Shown: positions 16,916 to 26,076, numbered from the stretch's first letter. The stretch is DNA of 64,000 nt from Bacillaceae bacterium SAS-127 (GCA_002261155.1 NKXN01000020.1:42803-106802); one strand, 5' to 3'. Numbers and translations: made by a program. The notes: generated from the sequence alone by a model not told the origin.

Positions 16916-17212
16916 CTATTTCTCCACAGAAGGAGACGTTCGAAACCATAGCCAAAGATCATTAATAATAGAAGCAAGCTCACTAATTTCTTCATTAAGT
17001 AAGCAAGAGCGATCGAAGCTTTCTTCGTGATCTAGCTGTGATTGGCGTTCGTTAATTTCTTTTTCTAGCTCTTGAATTCGATCTGGAATGTTGCCGCGAA
17101 TCGTTGCCCATTGATGGAGGATGTTGGTTTGCTCGTTCATTGAGTAATGACGCCATTCTTGCGGTAAATGAGGCACGTCGATTCCGAGGCGCCGATTTGT
17201 TTGAAAGTACAT
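16916..17212 (-). CDS. Small coiled-coil protein of unknown function
   Basis: A 98-residue protein that I do not recognise. The first 45 residues hold Trp/Tyr/His-rich sequence (LPQEWRHYSMNEQ), and residues about 47-90 form a charged helix likely to be coiled coil (IQELEKEINERQ...). It ends LWLWFRTSPSVEK. It is acidic, has no signal peptide or membrane segment, and is preceded on its strand by a GAGAGGA ribosome site. It converges with the EcsC gene and diverges from argG. Codon use looks like its neighbours and competing frames are less plausible, so I take it as real. Confidence 0.7.
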   Translation of the reverse strand: MYFQTNRRLGIDVPHLPQEWRHYSMNEQTNILHQWATIRGNIPDRIQELEKEINERQSQLDHEESFDRSCLLNEEISELASIINDLWLWFRTSPSVEK

Positions 17213-17280
17213 AATCTATCCTCTCTTTTTTTCTCCATCTTACCTTTTTCCGTTGTTTTCTGCAAAAATCCAATACGATT

Positions 17281-17407
17281 GATTATTTATTCATATAAAA
17301 GAAAAAAATACACTTTTTTTGAATAAACCACTTGAAAGCTCATGAAGAACATGGTATTCTTTATTCATGTTAAGAGAATAAAAATTAATAAAAATGAATA
17401 TTTATAC
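17281..17407 (+). promoter_or_regulatory. argGH promoter with candidate ArgR/AhrC boxes
   Basis: The promoter is TTGAAA (17332-17337), 17 bases, TATTCT (17355-17360). Three ARG-box-like sites (consensus TGAATWWWWATTCA; B. subtilis form CATGAATAAAAATTCAAG) are seen: 17281-17293 (minus strand TGAATAAATAATC), 17355-17369 over the -10 (minus strand CATGAATAAAGAATA) and 17395-17407 (TGAATATTTATAC). Arginine repression is inferred. Confidence 0.6.
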
Positions 17408-17440
17408 TAATAGATACTAGCTTAGAGGAGGAAATAAATC

Positions 17441-18649
17441 ATGAGTAAAAAAGTTGTTCTTGCGTATTCAGGGGGATTAGATACATCGGTGGCAATTCCG
17501 TGGTTAAAGGATAAAGGCTATGATGTCGTCGCTTGTTGCTTAGATGTTGGTGAAGGAAAGGATTTAGAGTTTGTAAAAGAAAAGGCACTTCAAGTTGGAG
17601 CAGTAGCGAGCTACATGATCGATGCGAAAGAGGAATATGCAAAAGAATATGCATTAATCGCTCTTCAAGCCCATACATTATATGAGGGTAAATACCCGCT
17701 AGTATCCGCGCTATCACGTCCGCTAATTTCGAAAAAGTTAGTAGAGGTAGCTGAAAAAGAAAATGCTGTCGCGGTGGCTCACGGATGTACAGGAAAAGGA
17801 AATGACCAAGTTCGTTTTGAAGTATCGATTAAAGCGTTAAATCCGGATCTTGAAGTTCTTGCTCCAGTACGTGAGTGGAAATGGTCACGGGAAGAGGAGA
17901 TTGAATATGCAAAACAAAACAATATTCCGATTCCTATTAACTTAGACAGTCCGTTCTCAATTGACCAAAACCTTTGGGGCAGAAGCAATGAGTGCGGAAT
18001 TTTAGAAGACCCTTGGGCAGCGCCGCCAGAAGAAGCTTACGAGTTAACAGCCGCTTTAGAAAATACACCAGATACACCTGAAATTATCGAAATTGATTTT
18101 AAAGAAGGTGTGCCAGTAGCAGTAAATGGCGTACAGTATTCTGTAGCTGAACTTATCCTTCACTTAAATGAAGTAGCAGGAAAACATGGTGTGGGAAGAA
18201 TTGACCATGTAGAAAATCGTCTTGTTGGAATTAAATCAAGAGAAGTGTATGAATGCCCAGGTGCGATGACATTAATCAAGGCACATAAAGAGCTGGAAGA
18301 TTTAACGTTAGTGAAAGAAGTGGCTCACTTTAAACCAGTCATTGAAAAGAAAATAACAGAACTGATCTATGACGGATTATGGTTCTCTCCATTAAGAGCA
18401 CCACTTGAAGCGTTCTTAAAAGAAACACAGAAATTTGTTACTGGAACCGTTCGCGTCAAATTATTTAAAGGTCATGCAATTGTAGAAGGAAGAAAGTCTG
18501 AGTATTCCTTATACGATGAAAAATTAGCAACTTACACAACAGAAGATGAATTCGACCATGATGCAGCTGTAGGATTTATCCAACTTTGGGGTCTTCCGAC
18601 GAAAGTAAATTCAATGGTGCAACAGGAGAAAGAGAAGGTTCAAGTATGA
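17441..18649 (+). CDS. argG: Argininosuccinate synthase
   Basis: A 402-residue cytoplasmic enzyme joining citrulline and aspartate with ATP. The N-type ATP pyrophosphatase loop AYSGGLDTS (8-16) is intact, as are GCTGKGNDQ and the [13 protein letters not shown] region. The ribosome site is AGAGGAGG. It overlaps argH by four bases (ATGA). Upstream sites suggest ArgR/AhrC control. B. subtilis has moaB before argG; here a 98-residue gene lies there on the other strand. Confidence 0.97.
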   Translation: MSKKVVLAYSGGLDTSVAIPWLKDKGYDVVACCLDVGEGKDLEFVKEKALQVGAVASYMIDAKEEYAKEYALIALQAHTLYEGKYPLVSALSRPLISKKLVEVAEKENAVAVAHGCTGKGNDQVRFEVSIKALNPDLEVLAPVREWKWSREEEIEYAKQNNIPIPINLDSPFSIDQNLWGRSNECGILEDPWAAPPEEAYELTAALENTPDTPEIIEIDFKEGVPVAVNGVQYSVAELILHLNEVAGKHGVGRIDHVENRLVGIKSREVYECPGAMTLIKAHKELEDLTLVKEVAHFKPVIEKKITELIYDGLWFSPLRAPLEAFLKETQKFVTGTVRVKLFKGHAIVEGRKSEYSLYDEKLATYTTEDEFDHDAAVGFIQLWGLPTKVNSMVQQEKEKVQV

Positions 18650-20040
18650 AAAAATTATGGGGAGGACGCTTCCAAAAGTCAGCTGAACAATGGGTAGATG
18701 AGTTTGGAGCATCCATCCACTTTGATCAAGAGCTAGTGTTTGAAGACTTAGAAGGAAGTATCGCACATGTCACAATGCTTGGTGAAACAGGCATTTTAAC
18801 AAAAGAGGAAGCGGATCAAATCGTGGGCGGCCTTGAAGCTTTAAAGGAGAAAGCTTCAAAAGGTGAATTAGCTTTTTCGGTTGCCCAAGAGGACATTCAT
18901 TTAAATTTAGAGAAATTCTTGATCGAAGAAATCGGAGCGGTCGGTGGCAAGCTTCACACCGGCCGTAGCCGTAACGATCAAGTAGCCACTGATATGCATT
19001 TGTACTTGAAGAAGCAAGTCAAGCTGATCATTGGTTTAATTGAAGCGTTTCAAGAAGCAATTGTGGAGAAAGCTGAGGCACATGTGGAAACACTGGCTCC
19101 TGGCTATACCCATTTGCAAAGAGCACAGCCGATTTCATTTGGCCACCACTTAATGGCATATTTCTGGATGTTGCAAAGAGATAAGGAGCGTTTTCAAGAG
19201 GGGTTAAAACGGACGGACGTCTCGCCTTTAGGTGCAGGTGCTCTTGCCGGAACGACTTTCCCGATTGATCGTGAATTATCAGCTAAGTTGCTTGGTTTTT
19301 CAGGAGTATATGCGAACAGTATGGATGCGGTCAGTGACCGAGATTTCATTCTTGAATTTTTAAGTGCTTCTTCCATTTTAATGATGCATATGTCTCGCTT
19401 GGCAGAAGAGATGATTCTTTGGTCGAGTCAAGAGTTTCAATTTATTGAAATGGATGATGCGTTCTCTACTGGATCAAGTATTATGCCTCAGAAGAAAAAC
19501 CCTGATATGGCAGAATTGATCCGTGGAAAAACAGGCCGAGTGTATGGCAATTTATTCAGCTTGTTAACGGTACTAAAAGGTTTACCGCTTGCTTATAACA
19601 AAGATATGCAAGAGGACAAGGAAGGTATGTTCGATACTGTACATACGATTATCGGTTCCTTGAAAATTTTTGCAGGAATGGTTCAAACAATGAAGGTGAA
19701 TGAGGACCGCTTAGGAGAAGCCGTCCACAATGATTTCTCCAATGCTACGGAGTTGGCTGATTATTTAGCATCAAAAGGCATTCCATTCCGCGAAGCACAC
19801 GAAATAGTTGGAAAACTAGTGCTTCACTGCATCCAAAATCAATGCTATCTCGCTGACCTGCCTTTAGAGGAGCTAAAGACTGCGTCTGAGGTCATTGAAG
19901 AAGACATTTATCAAGTGCTGTCACCATATGAAGCCGTCAAAAGAAGGAAGTCTTTAGGCGGTACTGGATTCGACCAAGTCCAGCTCCAAATCAGTGCAGC
20001 AAAAGACTTGATCAATGCTAAACAAGCCCTTAAGAAGTAA
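18646..20040 (+). CDS. argH: Argininosuccinate lyase
   Basis: A 464-residue member of the fumarase/aspartase superfamily that splits argininosuccinate into arginine and fumarate. The signature [11 protein letters not shown] is at 276-286 (catalytic Ser) and the HTGRSRNDQ motif at about 104-112. ATG 18646 overlaps the argG stop (ATGA) and gives the standard MKKLWGGRF start. The terminator stem overlaps its last codons. Confidence 0.97.
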   Translation: MKKLWGGRFQKSAEQWVDEFGASIHFDQELVFEDLEGSIAHVTMLGETGILTKEEADQIVGGLEALKEKASKGELAFSVAQEDIHLNLEKFLIEEIGAVGGKLHTGRSRNDQVATDMHLYLKKQVKLIIGLIEAFQEAIVEKAEAHVETLAPGYTHLQRAQPISFGHHLMAYFWMLQRDKERFQEGLKRTDVSPLGAGALAGTTFPIDRELSAKLLGFSGVYANSMDAVSDRDFILEFLSASSILMMHMSRLAEEMILWSSQEFQFIEMDDAFSTGSSIMPQKKNPDMAELIRGKTGRVYGNLFSLLTVLKGLPLAYNKDMQEDKEGMFDTVHTIIGSLKIFAGMVQTMKVNEDRLGEAVHNDFSNATELADYLASKGIPFREAHEIVGKLVLHCIQNQCYLADLPLEELKTASEVIEEDIYQVLSPYEAVKRRKSLGGTGFDQVQLQISAAKDLINAKQALKK

Positions 20041-20054
20041 GGGCTTGTTTTTTT
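20022..20054 (+). terminator. Terminator overlapping the end of argH
   Basis: Stem ACAAGCCCTTA (20022-20032) with TAAGGGCTTGT (20038-20048), then T7. The argH stop codon lies in the loop. Confidence 0.9.
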
Positions 20055-20058
20055 GTTC

Positions 20059-20173
20059 TTATTTTTCTAATTGATCAAGCATAATGGAAAGAACTTTCGC
20101 TGATTGCGCGCGAGTAGATGGTTCTTTCGGTCCGAATTCACCATTTGTTTTTCCTTCCATAATACCGAAAAGA
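20059..20173 (-). pseudogene. Remnant of an SLH-domain gene (C-terminal end only)
   Basis: Read on the minus strand, the segment encodes GIMEGKTNGEFGP and then STRAQSAKVLSIMLDQLEK followed by a stop. This is the end of an S-layer homology domain, with the family motif F-P-[ST]RAQ-A. Upstream of GIMEG the match stops abruptly where tRNA-derived sequence begins, so only about 36 codons survive and there is no start of its own. S-layer homology domains anchor proteins to pyruvylated cell-wall polymer; this fragment is not expected to be functional. Confidence 0.75.
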
Positions 20174-20200
20174 GTGCGGGTTCGAATCCCGTCAGAGGCA
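20174..20200 (+). pseudogene. 3' fragment of a tRNA gene (T-arm and acceptor strand)
   Basis: The T-arm GCGGG-TTCGAAT-CCCGT (20176-20192) is followed by CAGAGGC and A, which would be the 3' acceptor strand and discriminator. There is no D-arm or anticodon arm upstream, since the preceding bases belong to the SLH remnant. The amino-acid identity cannot be read. Such 3' ends are typical leftovers of elements that integrate into tRNA genes. Confidence 0.7.
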
Positions 20201-20217
20201 TTTCTATTAAAGAAAAG

Positions 20218-20250
20218 AAAAAAACTGCCCCAAACCTTGAGGCAGTTTTT
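20218..20250 (-). terminator. Terminator after uspA
   Basis: AACTGCC / GGCAGTT stem (20223-20229 with 20241-20247). The A run at 20218-20224 is the U tract on the minus strand. Confidence 0.85.
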
Positions 20251-20254
20251 GATC

Positions 20255-20704
20255 TTATTCGCCTTTGTCTGTGCGAACAACTAGCACGTCACAATGAGCG
20301 GCACGAGTGATGTGTTCAGATACACTTCCGATTAAGAAGCGCTCCATTGCATTTAGTCCAGTCGCTCCACAAACGATTAAGTCAGCTTCGACTTTCTTTG
20401 CTACGTCTTTAGGAATGATAACTTTAGGTGAGCCGTATTCAACAAATGTGTTAACCGTCTTCACTCCAGCTTTGTCAGCTTCAGTTTTGTACTCTTCTAA
20501 TAATTCGTTACCATATTTAGAAGCACGCTCAGCGATTGAACGATCATAAGCTTCAATGGCCGCAAATGAACGAGTATCAATCACATGTACTAAGTTTAAT
20601 GTTGCCTCGTTTCGTTTTGCAATCTCGATTGATTTTTTAAAGCACCATTCTGCTTCTTTAGAACCGTCAACAGCTACAAGAATATGTTCATATTTCATAC
20701 CCAT
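20255..20704 (-). CDS. Universal stress protein, UspA family
   Basis: A 149-residue single-domain Usp protein. The ATP-binding signature G-2X-G-9X-G(S) is complete as GATGLNAMERFLIGS (about 119-133), and the N-terminal strand HILVAVDGS carries the conserved Asp. It is therefore likely of the ATP-binding type. AAGGGGGAA precedes the start. Two palindromes lie upstream (20720-20745 and 20756-20769), the first over a TATAAT -10. It is monocistronic. The role in stress survival is inferred from the family. Confidence 0.92.
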   Translation of the reverse strand: MGMKYEHILVAVDGSKEAEWCFKKSIEIAKRNEATLNLVHVIDTRSFAAIEAYDRSIAERASKYGNELLEEYKTEADKAGVKTVNTFVEYGSPKVIIPKDVAKKVEADLIVCGATGLNAMERFLIGSVSEHITRAAHCDVLVVRTDKGE

Positions 20705-20719
20705 TGGTCATTCCCCCTT

Positions 20720-20769
20720 ATAATTGTATTGTACAACAATTATAGCATTCTATCAGTAAAATTTTACTT
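20720..20769 (-). promoter_or_regulatory. Palindromic elements at the uspA promoter
   Basis: TATAATTGT-N8-ACAATTATA (20720-20745, 9-bp perfect arms) includes the minus-strand -10 TATAAT at 20740-20745. AGTAAAATTTTACT (20756-20769) is a perfect 14-bp palindrome further upstream. Together they look like an operator region; no known regulator consensus fits clearly. Confidence 0.5.
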
Positions 20770-20795
20770 GTAAATGTGAAGTTTTCCTAAACAAA

Positions 20796-21881
20796 TCATA
20801 AGTTTTTAGGGAAGGAAGTTAAAATTTGGCTTCCGTTACTTGTTACATAAATATCGTCTTCAATGCGAACGCCAGCGATACCAGGAACATAAATGCCTGG
20901 CTCAATCGTAAATACCATGCCTTCTTGAAGAACGAGTTCGTTTGTTTCAGTGATGCTCGGAAACTCATGTACGCTAATACCTAGTCCATGACCGAGGCGA
21001 TGCGGGAAGTAGTCACCATAGCCAGCATCCGCAATGATAGATCTTGCGATGAGATCAATCTCTTTTGCTGTTACGCCAGGTTTAACGGCAGCGATTGCCG
21101 CTTGTTCGGCTTTAAGCACTGTTTCGTAAATGTCACGCTGTTGATCGTTAATCTCTCCGAAAGCGACTGTTCGGGTAATGTCTGAGCAATAGCCTTCATA
21201 AACAACACCGAGGTCGAATAATACTAAATCGCCTTTTTGAACTTTCGTCGCTCCAGGAATGCCGTGTGGAGAAGCGGCATTTGCTCCAGTTAGCACCATC
21301 GTTGAAAAGGACATTTCCGAAATGCCTTTTTTCTTCATTTCAAATTCAATTTCTGCTAAAATTTCAAGCTCCGATTTGCCTTCTTGAATCGCTTCGGTTC
21401 CGACTTTAATTGCATAGTCAGCGTACTCGGCCGCTGTTTTCAAATGAGCTAACTCTTGTTCATCTTTAATCATTCGTAGCTGTTCCAGTTTAGCTTCCGC
21501 TGAAACGAAGGCAACAGAAGGGAAGCGTGTAGCCAATTCTTCATAGCGCTCCACATTCAGGTGCTGCTTTTCGACCGCTATACGTGAAACGTTATTAGTT
21601 CGGCTGTTCACTCGGGAGTGAATCATTTCCCACGGGTTTTCGATATCGGTATAGCCAACGACTTCGTATGTCCAGCCGCTGTTTTTTGCGTCAGTCACTT
21701 CCATTTTAGGACACACTAGAAAAGGATCTGCTTCTTGAAAGACAGCGACCCCGAGCAGACGCTCATGAGGATCGCTTCTAAAGCCTGTTAAATAAAAAAC
21801 ATTTTCAGTAGAAGTAATAAAGGAAAAAGGAATGTCCTCTGTTTTCATCCAATCCATTAACTTTGTTAATCGTTCATTCAT
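20796..21881 (-). CDS. Xaa-Pro dipeptidase/aminopeptidase, M24B family
   Basis: A 361-residue protein with a creatinase N-terminal domain (about 1-130) and a pita-bread metallopeptidase domain. The five metal ligands are present: two Asp in LFDLGVVYEGYCSDITRT, His in HRLGHGLGI, and two Glu in FTIEPGIY and VRIEDD. The family removes N-terminal residues before proline or splits X-Pro dipeptides, using Mn2+ or Co2+. It ends without a clear terminator, about 90 bases from the uspA promoter region. It resembles Bacillus PepQ/YkvY-type enzymes; which dipeptides it uses is unknown. Confidence 0.9.
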   Translation of the reverse strand: MNERLTKLMDWMKTEDIPFSFITSTENVFYLTGFRSDPHERLLGVAVFQEADPFLVCPKMEVTDAKNSGWTYEVVGYTDIENPWEMIHSRVNSRTNNVSRIAVEKQHLNVERYEELATRFPSVAFVSAEAKLEQLRMIKDEQELAHLKTAAEYADYAIKVGTEAIQEGKSELEILAEIEFEMKKKGISEMSFSTMVLTGANAASPHGIPGATKVQKGDLVLFDLGVVYEGYCSDITRTVAFGEINDQQRDIYETVLKAEQAAIAAVKPGVTAKEIDLIARSIIADAGYGDYFPHRLGHGLGISVHEFPSITETNELVLQEGMVFTIEPGIYVPGIAGVRIEDDIYVTSNGSQILTSFPKNL

Positions 21882-22023
21882 GTTAATTGCCTCCTAGCAA
21901 GCGTGAGAAAATTATTTCAATAAAAAGTTTATCATTTAACATCAAAGGAAAAAAGGAAAAGAGATTGTTGAGACGAATAGATAATTAGTAAGGTGATATT
22001 TTGTGTGAAAGGAGTTTGTGTTA

Positions 22024-22704
22024 ATGAAAGTATCTTATCATGGACATTCCGTTGTAAAAGTAGAGACGAAAGACAAAGTCATTTTAATCGATCCGTTTAT
22101 TACTGGAAATGGATTAACCGATTTAACGGTAGAAGAGGAGCATCCAGATGTTATCGTTTTAACGCATGGGCATAGTGATCATGTCGGTGATACAGTAGAG
22201 TTAGCGAAGAAGAGTGGGGCTTTAGTCATTGCGGTCTATGAATTGGCTATGTATTTAGCTCATCAAGGGTTGAATACGCACCCGATGCATATCGGTGGTA
22301 GCTTTGACTTTGACTTTGGTAAGGTGAAATTCACACCAGCATTTCACGGGTCTGGGTTGCAACAGCCAGATGGCACATTTCTTTATATGGGCATGCCAGC
22401 CGGTGTGTTATTAATGATTGAAGGGAAAACGATTTATCATGCGGGAGACACGGGGCTATTTTCTGATATGAAATTAATTGGCGAACGTCATCCGATTGAC
22501 CTTGCCTTCTTGCCGATTGGTGATAATTTCACGATGGGCCCGGAAGACGCGGTGATGGCTGCTCAGTTTTTACAGGCGAAGCAAGTCGTTCCGATCCATT
22601 TCAATACGTTCCCTCCTATTAAGCAAGATCCTCATGCTTTTATTGAGCAGCTTGAAGCGAACAATGGTCTCGTGTTAGAGCTAGGTGAAGTGATCGAGTT
22701 GTAA
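22024..22704 (+). CDS. ytkL: Metal-dependent hydrolase YtkL (UPF0173, metallo-beta-lactamase fold)
   Basis: A 226-residue protein with the beta-lactamase-fold metal motif HGHSDHVGD (about 51-59) and downstream ligands in HAGDTGLF and PIHFNTFP. It begins [14 protein letters not shown], the standard UPF0173 start, with AAAGGAG nine bases before ATG 22024. The physiological substrate is unknown; the fold suggests Zn-dependent hydrolysis. The B. subtilis neighbourhood has the same gene. Confidence 0.9.
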   Translation: MKVSYHGHSVVKVETKDKVILIDPFITGNGLTDLTVEEEHPDVIVLTHGHSDHVGDTVELAKKSGALVIAVYELAMYLAHQGLNTHPMHIGGSFDFDFGKVKFTPAFHGSGLQQPDGTFLYMGMPAGVLLMIEGKTIYHAGDTGLFSDMKLIGERHPIDLAFLPIGDNFTMGPEDAVMAAQFLQAKQVVPIHFNTFPPIKQDPHAFIEQLEANNGLVLELGEVIEL

Positions 22705-22744
22705 TCAACTAGAAGAAAATTGTCTCATAGAGGAGATGAAGCCC

Positions 22745-22787
22745 TCCACTGAGTGAAGTTTCACTTCATGGGATGATTTTTTTCTTT
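22745..22787 (+). terminator. Probable terminator after ytkL
   Basis: A hairpin built on TGAGTGAA / TTCACTTCA (22750-22769) with CC/GG extensions, followed by a T7 run at 22777-22783. Confidence 0.55.
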
Positions 22788-22867
22788 CTTCTAAATATTC
22801 TCCCGAAAATTGAATCTAGTCCCTTTTCATCTTATAATAACTGTATTAGAGGATCGGAAAGGAACAG

Positions 22868-24187
22868 GTGAAACAGTTGATAACGAAACATGAACAGATT
22901 TTACAATATATTGAAGGTTTGCCGATTGGTGAGAAAATATCTGTTAGGCAAATTGCGAAAGCATTGTCCGTTAGTGAAGGCACGGCTTATCGGGCTATTA
23001 AAGATGCGGAAGCGAAAGGGTTAGTGTCTGCGATTGAACGAGTAGGCACGATTCGAATCGAACAGAAGAAAAAAGAAAATATTGAAAAGCTGACATTTGC
23101 GGAAGTCGTGAAAATTATCGATGGTCAGGTACTTGGTGGTCGAGCAGGGCTGCATAAAACGTTAAATAAATTTGTGATCGGCGCGATGAAGCTTGAGGCG
23201 ATGATGAGATACACAGGTCCAGGTAATTTATTAATCGTCGGTAATCGAACACAAGCTCATGAGCACGCATTACAAGCAGGAGCAGCGGTGTTAATTACCG
23301 GTGGGTTTGATACGGAAGAGGATGTAAAGAGATTAGCCGATGAGCTTGAGCTTCCCGTTATCTCTACTAGCTATGATACATTTACAGTCGCAACGATGAT
23401 TAACCGAGCGATTTATGATCAATTAATTAAGAAAGAGATTGTGCTCGTCGGTGATATTTTGACTGTTTTTGATGAAACAGTAGCCTTATCTGTTCATGAT
23501 ACAGTTAATGATTGGCTAGAAAAAAATAGAGAAACGCTGCATAGTCGTTTTCCAGTGATTGATGATCAGTTGAAGGTACAAGGGATGGTCACAGCGAAGG
23601 ATATTATGGGACAGGAAAAAGATGGGTTGATTGAAAAGGTGATGACGAAAAATCCGATCACCGTTAGCATGAAAACAAGTGTTGCTTCTGCTTCTCATAT
23701 TATGATTTGGGAAGGAATTGAGCTTTTGCCGGTTGTTGATGATCATAATCGCATTCAAGGGATTATTAGTAGACAAGATGTGTTAAAGGCGTTACAAATG
23801 ACGCAACGCCAACCACAAATGGGTGAAACATTAAATGATACGATTACAAATCAAATCGATTTATCAGGTAAAGGCCAAAATGTATATACATTCGAAGTGA
23901 CGCCACAAATGACAAATCAACTGGGAACGATTTCTTACGGCGTGTTCACTACACTTGTGACAGAAGCGGCCAATCAAGCGATGCGGGCTCAGAAAAAAGG
24001 TGATTTAGTCATTGAGAATATCACGATTTACTTTATCAAGCCTGTTCAAATGGAAAGTATGCTAGAAATTAATCCAAAAGTACTAGAAGTCGGACGAAAG
24101 TTTGGAAAAGTTGATGTGGAAGTATTCAATAATGGTATTCTTGTCGGGAAGGCTTTAATGATGTGTCAAGTCCTTGAGCGGAATTAA
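22868..24187 (+). CDS. ytoI: DRTGG-CBS-hotdog regulatory protein YtoI
   Basis: A 439-residue multidomain protein. It has an N-terminal winged-helix (about 1-65, IRQIAKALSVSEGTAYRAI), a DRTGG domain (about 75-185), two CBS domains (about 195-310) and a C-terminal hot-dog thioesterase-like domain (about 330-435). CBS pairs bind adenine nucleotides, so a nucleotide-sensing regulator is likely; the actual target is not known. The start is GTG 22868 behind GGAAAGGAACAG. Its domain order matches B. subtilis YtoI. A weak hairpin separates it from convergent ytpI. Confidence 0.9.
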   Translation: MKQLITKHEQILQYIEGLPIGEKISVRQIAKALSVSEGTAYRAIKDAEAKGLVSAIERVGTIRIEQKKKENIEKLTFAEVVKIIDGQVLGGRAGLHKTLNKFVIGAMKLEAMMRYTGPGNLLIVGNRTQAHEHALQAGAAVLITGGFDTEEDVKRLADELELPVISTSYDTFTVATMINRAIYDQLIKKEIVLVGDILTVFDETVALSVHDTVNDWLEKNRETLHSRFPVIDDQLKVQGMVTAKDIMGQEKDGLIEKVMTKNPITVSMKTSVASASHIMIWEGIELLPVVDDHNRIQGIISRQDVLKALQMTQRQPQMGETLNDTITNQIDLSGKGQNVYTFEVTPQMTNQLGTISYGVFTTLVTEAANQAMRAQKKGDLVIENITIYFIKPVQMESMLEINPKVLEVGRKFGKVDVEVFNNGILVGKALMMCQVLERN

Positions 24188-24215
24188 AACACCACTCCAG
24201 TTTAGGAGCGGTGTT
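24188..24215. terminator. Hairpin between ytoI and ytpI
   Basis: AACACCACTCC (24188-24198) with GGAGCGGTGTT (24205-24215), one mismatch and almost no U tract on either strand. It is possibly a weak bidirectional terminator. Confidence 0.45.
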
Positions 24216-24222
24216 GAAGTGA

Positions 24223-24525
24223 TTAATGATTAAGTTCTTCCGCTTCTTTACGAGCATATGGAAGGAAGTGACGGTACGCTTTCGCTCCAGCCCATACGCT
24301 ACCAAAACCGACAAGCATAAATACAGCGGCTACGATATAAGAAACCGTCGTTTGTTGAATGAACAATGTGTTGATTCCGAAGCAGCCGACACAAAGGCCG
24401 AGAGCTATACTAGATTTAGCTGATACCCATTTTCTTTCCATCGGTCGTCGGCTTCTCACATATTGCACTTTATACATGATATAGAAAGAGAATGATACAA
24501 CAATAATAAACACTAGAACAGGCAT
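24223..24525 (-). CDS. ytpI: YtpI family membrane protein
   Basis: About 100 residues with three membrane segments (about 1-17, 40-60 and 64-86) and a basic loop KVQYVRSRRPMERKW after the first. The start ATG at 24525 follows GGAGG at good spacing; a longer reading from 24543 would place the ribosome site inside the gene. Function is unknown. It keeps its B. subtilis position between ytoI and nrnA. Confidence 0.88.
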   Translation of the reverse strand: MPVLVFIIVVSFSFYIMYKVQYVRSRRPMERKWVSAKSSIALGLCVGCFGINTLFIQQTTVSYIVAAVFMLVGFGSVWAGAKAYRHFLPYARKEAEELNH

Positions 24526-24625
24526 GTGATTTCCTCCATACAATTCTTTAACTACTTTTTATTGTACCGAGAATAGGAAAGAAATTCTACCTCAAAAGCT
24601 CGTCTAGTGCAAAGGAGAAAAACAG

Positions 24626-25570
24626 ATGAACAAACAAATCATTGAAAAAATTAAACAATACGACACGATTATCATTCATCGACATGTCCGCCCAGATCCA
24701 GATGCTTACGGATCACAAGGAGGGCTAGCAGAAATGATTAAAGCCTCTTTTCCAGAGAAAAAGGTATATACAGTCGGAAAGGAAGAACCAACGCTTCGTT
24801 TTTTGCGCACATTGGATGTCATTGATGATGAAATGTATCAAGAGGCTCTCGTTATCGTCTGCGATACGGCTAACGAGGAAAGAATTTGTGATGATCGCTA
24901 TAAGTTAGGAAAAGAATGGATCAAAATTGATCATCATCCGAATGAAGATGCTTACGGTGACTTACTTTGGGTTAATACATCAGCAAGCTCTGCAAGTGAA
25001 ATGATTTATGAGTTATATAAAAGTGGTCGAGAGGACGGCTTGAAAATGAATGAGGAAGCGGCACGCTTATTGTTTGCAGGCATTGTCGGCGATACGGGGC
25101 GTTTCCTTTATCCAAGCACAACCGATCGAACGATGGAGTATGCGGGAGAATTGATTGAATACAAATTTGATCGCCATGAGTTATTTACTCGCATGTACGA
25201 AACGGATGAAAAAGTGGTGAAACTACAAGGGTATATTTTGCAGCATTTTCAATTAGAAGAAAGTGGTGCGGCTGTTGTCACGTTGAAAAAAGAGCTACTT
25301 GAAAAATTTGATGTCGCTCCATCGGAAGCTTCTCTGTTAGTTAGTTCTCTTGGTGAAGTTAAAGGAATGAAAGCGTGGGTCTTTTTCGTTGAAGAGGATG
25401 ATCAAATTCGCGTTCGTCTTCGCTCGAAAGGTCCTGTCATTAATGAAATTGCTAAAAAATATAATGGAGGAGGCCATCCGCTTGCTGCTGGTGCGTCCGT
25501 TTATTCTTGGGAGGAAGCTGAGCTGGTAGCGAAGGACCTCAAACAGGTGTGTAGCGCATACGAAAACTAA
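24626..25570 (+). CDS. nrnA: Nanoligoribonuclease / pAp phosphatase NrnA
   Basis: A 314-residue DHH-DHHA1 phosphoesterase. The metal-binding residues are visible in HRHVRPDPDAYGSQ, VCDTAN and DHHPNED, and the substrate-binding GGGHPLAAGA motif is near the C-terminus (about 287-296). It degrades 2-5-mer RNAs and dephosphorylates 3'-phosphoadenosine 5'-phosphate. The ribosome site is AAAGGAG. It converges with ytrI, with its stop overlapping the ytrI stop region by four bases. Confidence 0.95.
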   Translation: MNKQIIEKIKQYDTIIIHRHVRPDPDAYGSQGGLAEMIKASFPEKKVYTVGKEEPTLRFLRTLDVIDDEMYQEALVIVCDTANEERICDDRYKLGKEWIKIDHHPNEDAYGDLLWVNTSASSASEMIYELYKSGREDGLKMNEEAARLLFAGIVGDTGRFLYPSTTDRTMEYAGELIEYKFDRHELFTRMYETDEKVVKLQGYILQHFQLEESGAAVVTLKKELLEKFDVAPSEASLLVSSLGEVKGMKAWVFFVEEDDQIRVRLRSKGPVINEIAKKYNGGGHPLAAGASVYSWEEAELVAKDLKQVCSAYEN

Positions 25571-26076
25571 TGACTTTGAAGAGTCAGCTCTAGTTGAATG
25601 CGGATCGTCGTGTAAAAGAGCCATTCTTTCACGCGTAACGAATAATTTTTTTGATTGATGTTGATCGTTTTGTTTTCAATCGTTTGACGTAGTAATTCTT
25701 TTTGTGAATACACCGTTTCTAAATCTTTGGCAGCAAGTACAGATAAGTCTTTTTTGATGCTTTCTTGTATTTCATAAATACTTTGAGCGTCATCAATACC
25801 GTATTTTTCATAGTTAATAATGTCAATTTCAACCTCCTGCACAGTTAGTTTGTGCAGGGTTTTTTTATTCAATAGTTTATATTCTTCCTGCCAGATTTCT
25901 AAATGGGCGGATAAGTCTTGAATTTGATTTTTTTGTAGTTCGATCGTAAGGGCTTGTCTTTCTTGTAGCGCGCCAAACATATAGAGAAATAATAGCCAGC
26001 TGATACAGGCACCAATCACGGCTCCACTTAATAACCATTTTCTTTTCTGACGTTTATGAAAGGCAGGAACTCTCAT
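25567..26076 (-). CDS. ytrI: Sporulation membrane protein YtrI
   Basis: A 169-residue protein with one N-terminal transmembrane segment (about 13-35) after a basic start (RVPAFHKRQKRKW) and an extracytoplasmic helical domain. In B. subtilis ytrH-ytrI is transcribed by sigma-E in the mother cell and is needed for efficient sporulation. The ATG overlaps the ytrH stop (ATGA), so translation is coupled. Confidence 0.9.
   Translation of the reverse strand: MRVPAFHKRQKRKWLLSGAVIGACISWLLFLYMFGALQERQALTIELQKNQIQDLSAHLEIWQEEYKLLNKKTLHKLTVQEVEIDIINYEKYGIDDAQSIYEIQESIKKDLSVLAAKDLETVYSQKELLRQTIENKTININQKNYSLRVKEWLFYTTIRIQLELTLQSH

Noticed and set aside
20174..20280. Minus-strand peptide containing SDGIRTRTLFG as part of a 73-residue protein
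   Set aside because: This peptide string is a translation of tRNA T-arm sequence. The upstream part overlaps the uspA terminator; only the SLH portion has protein meaning, and it is a fragment.
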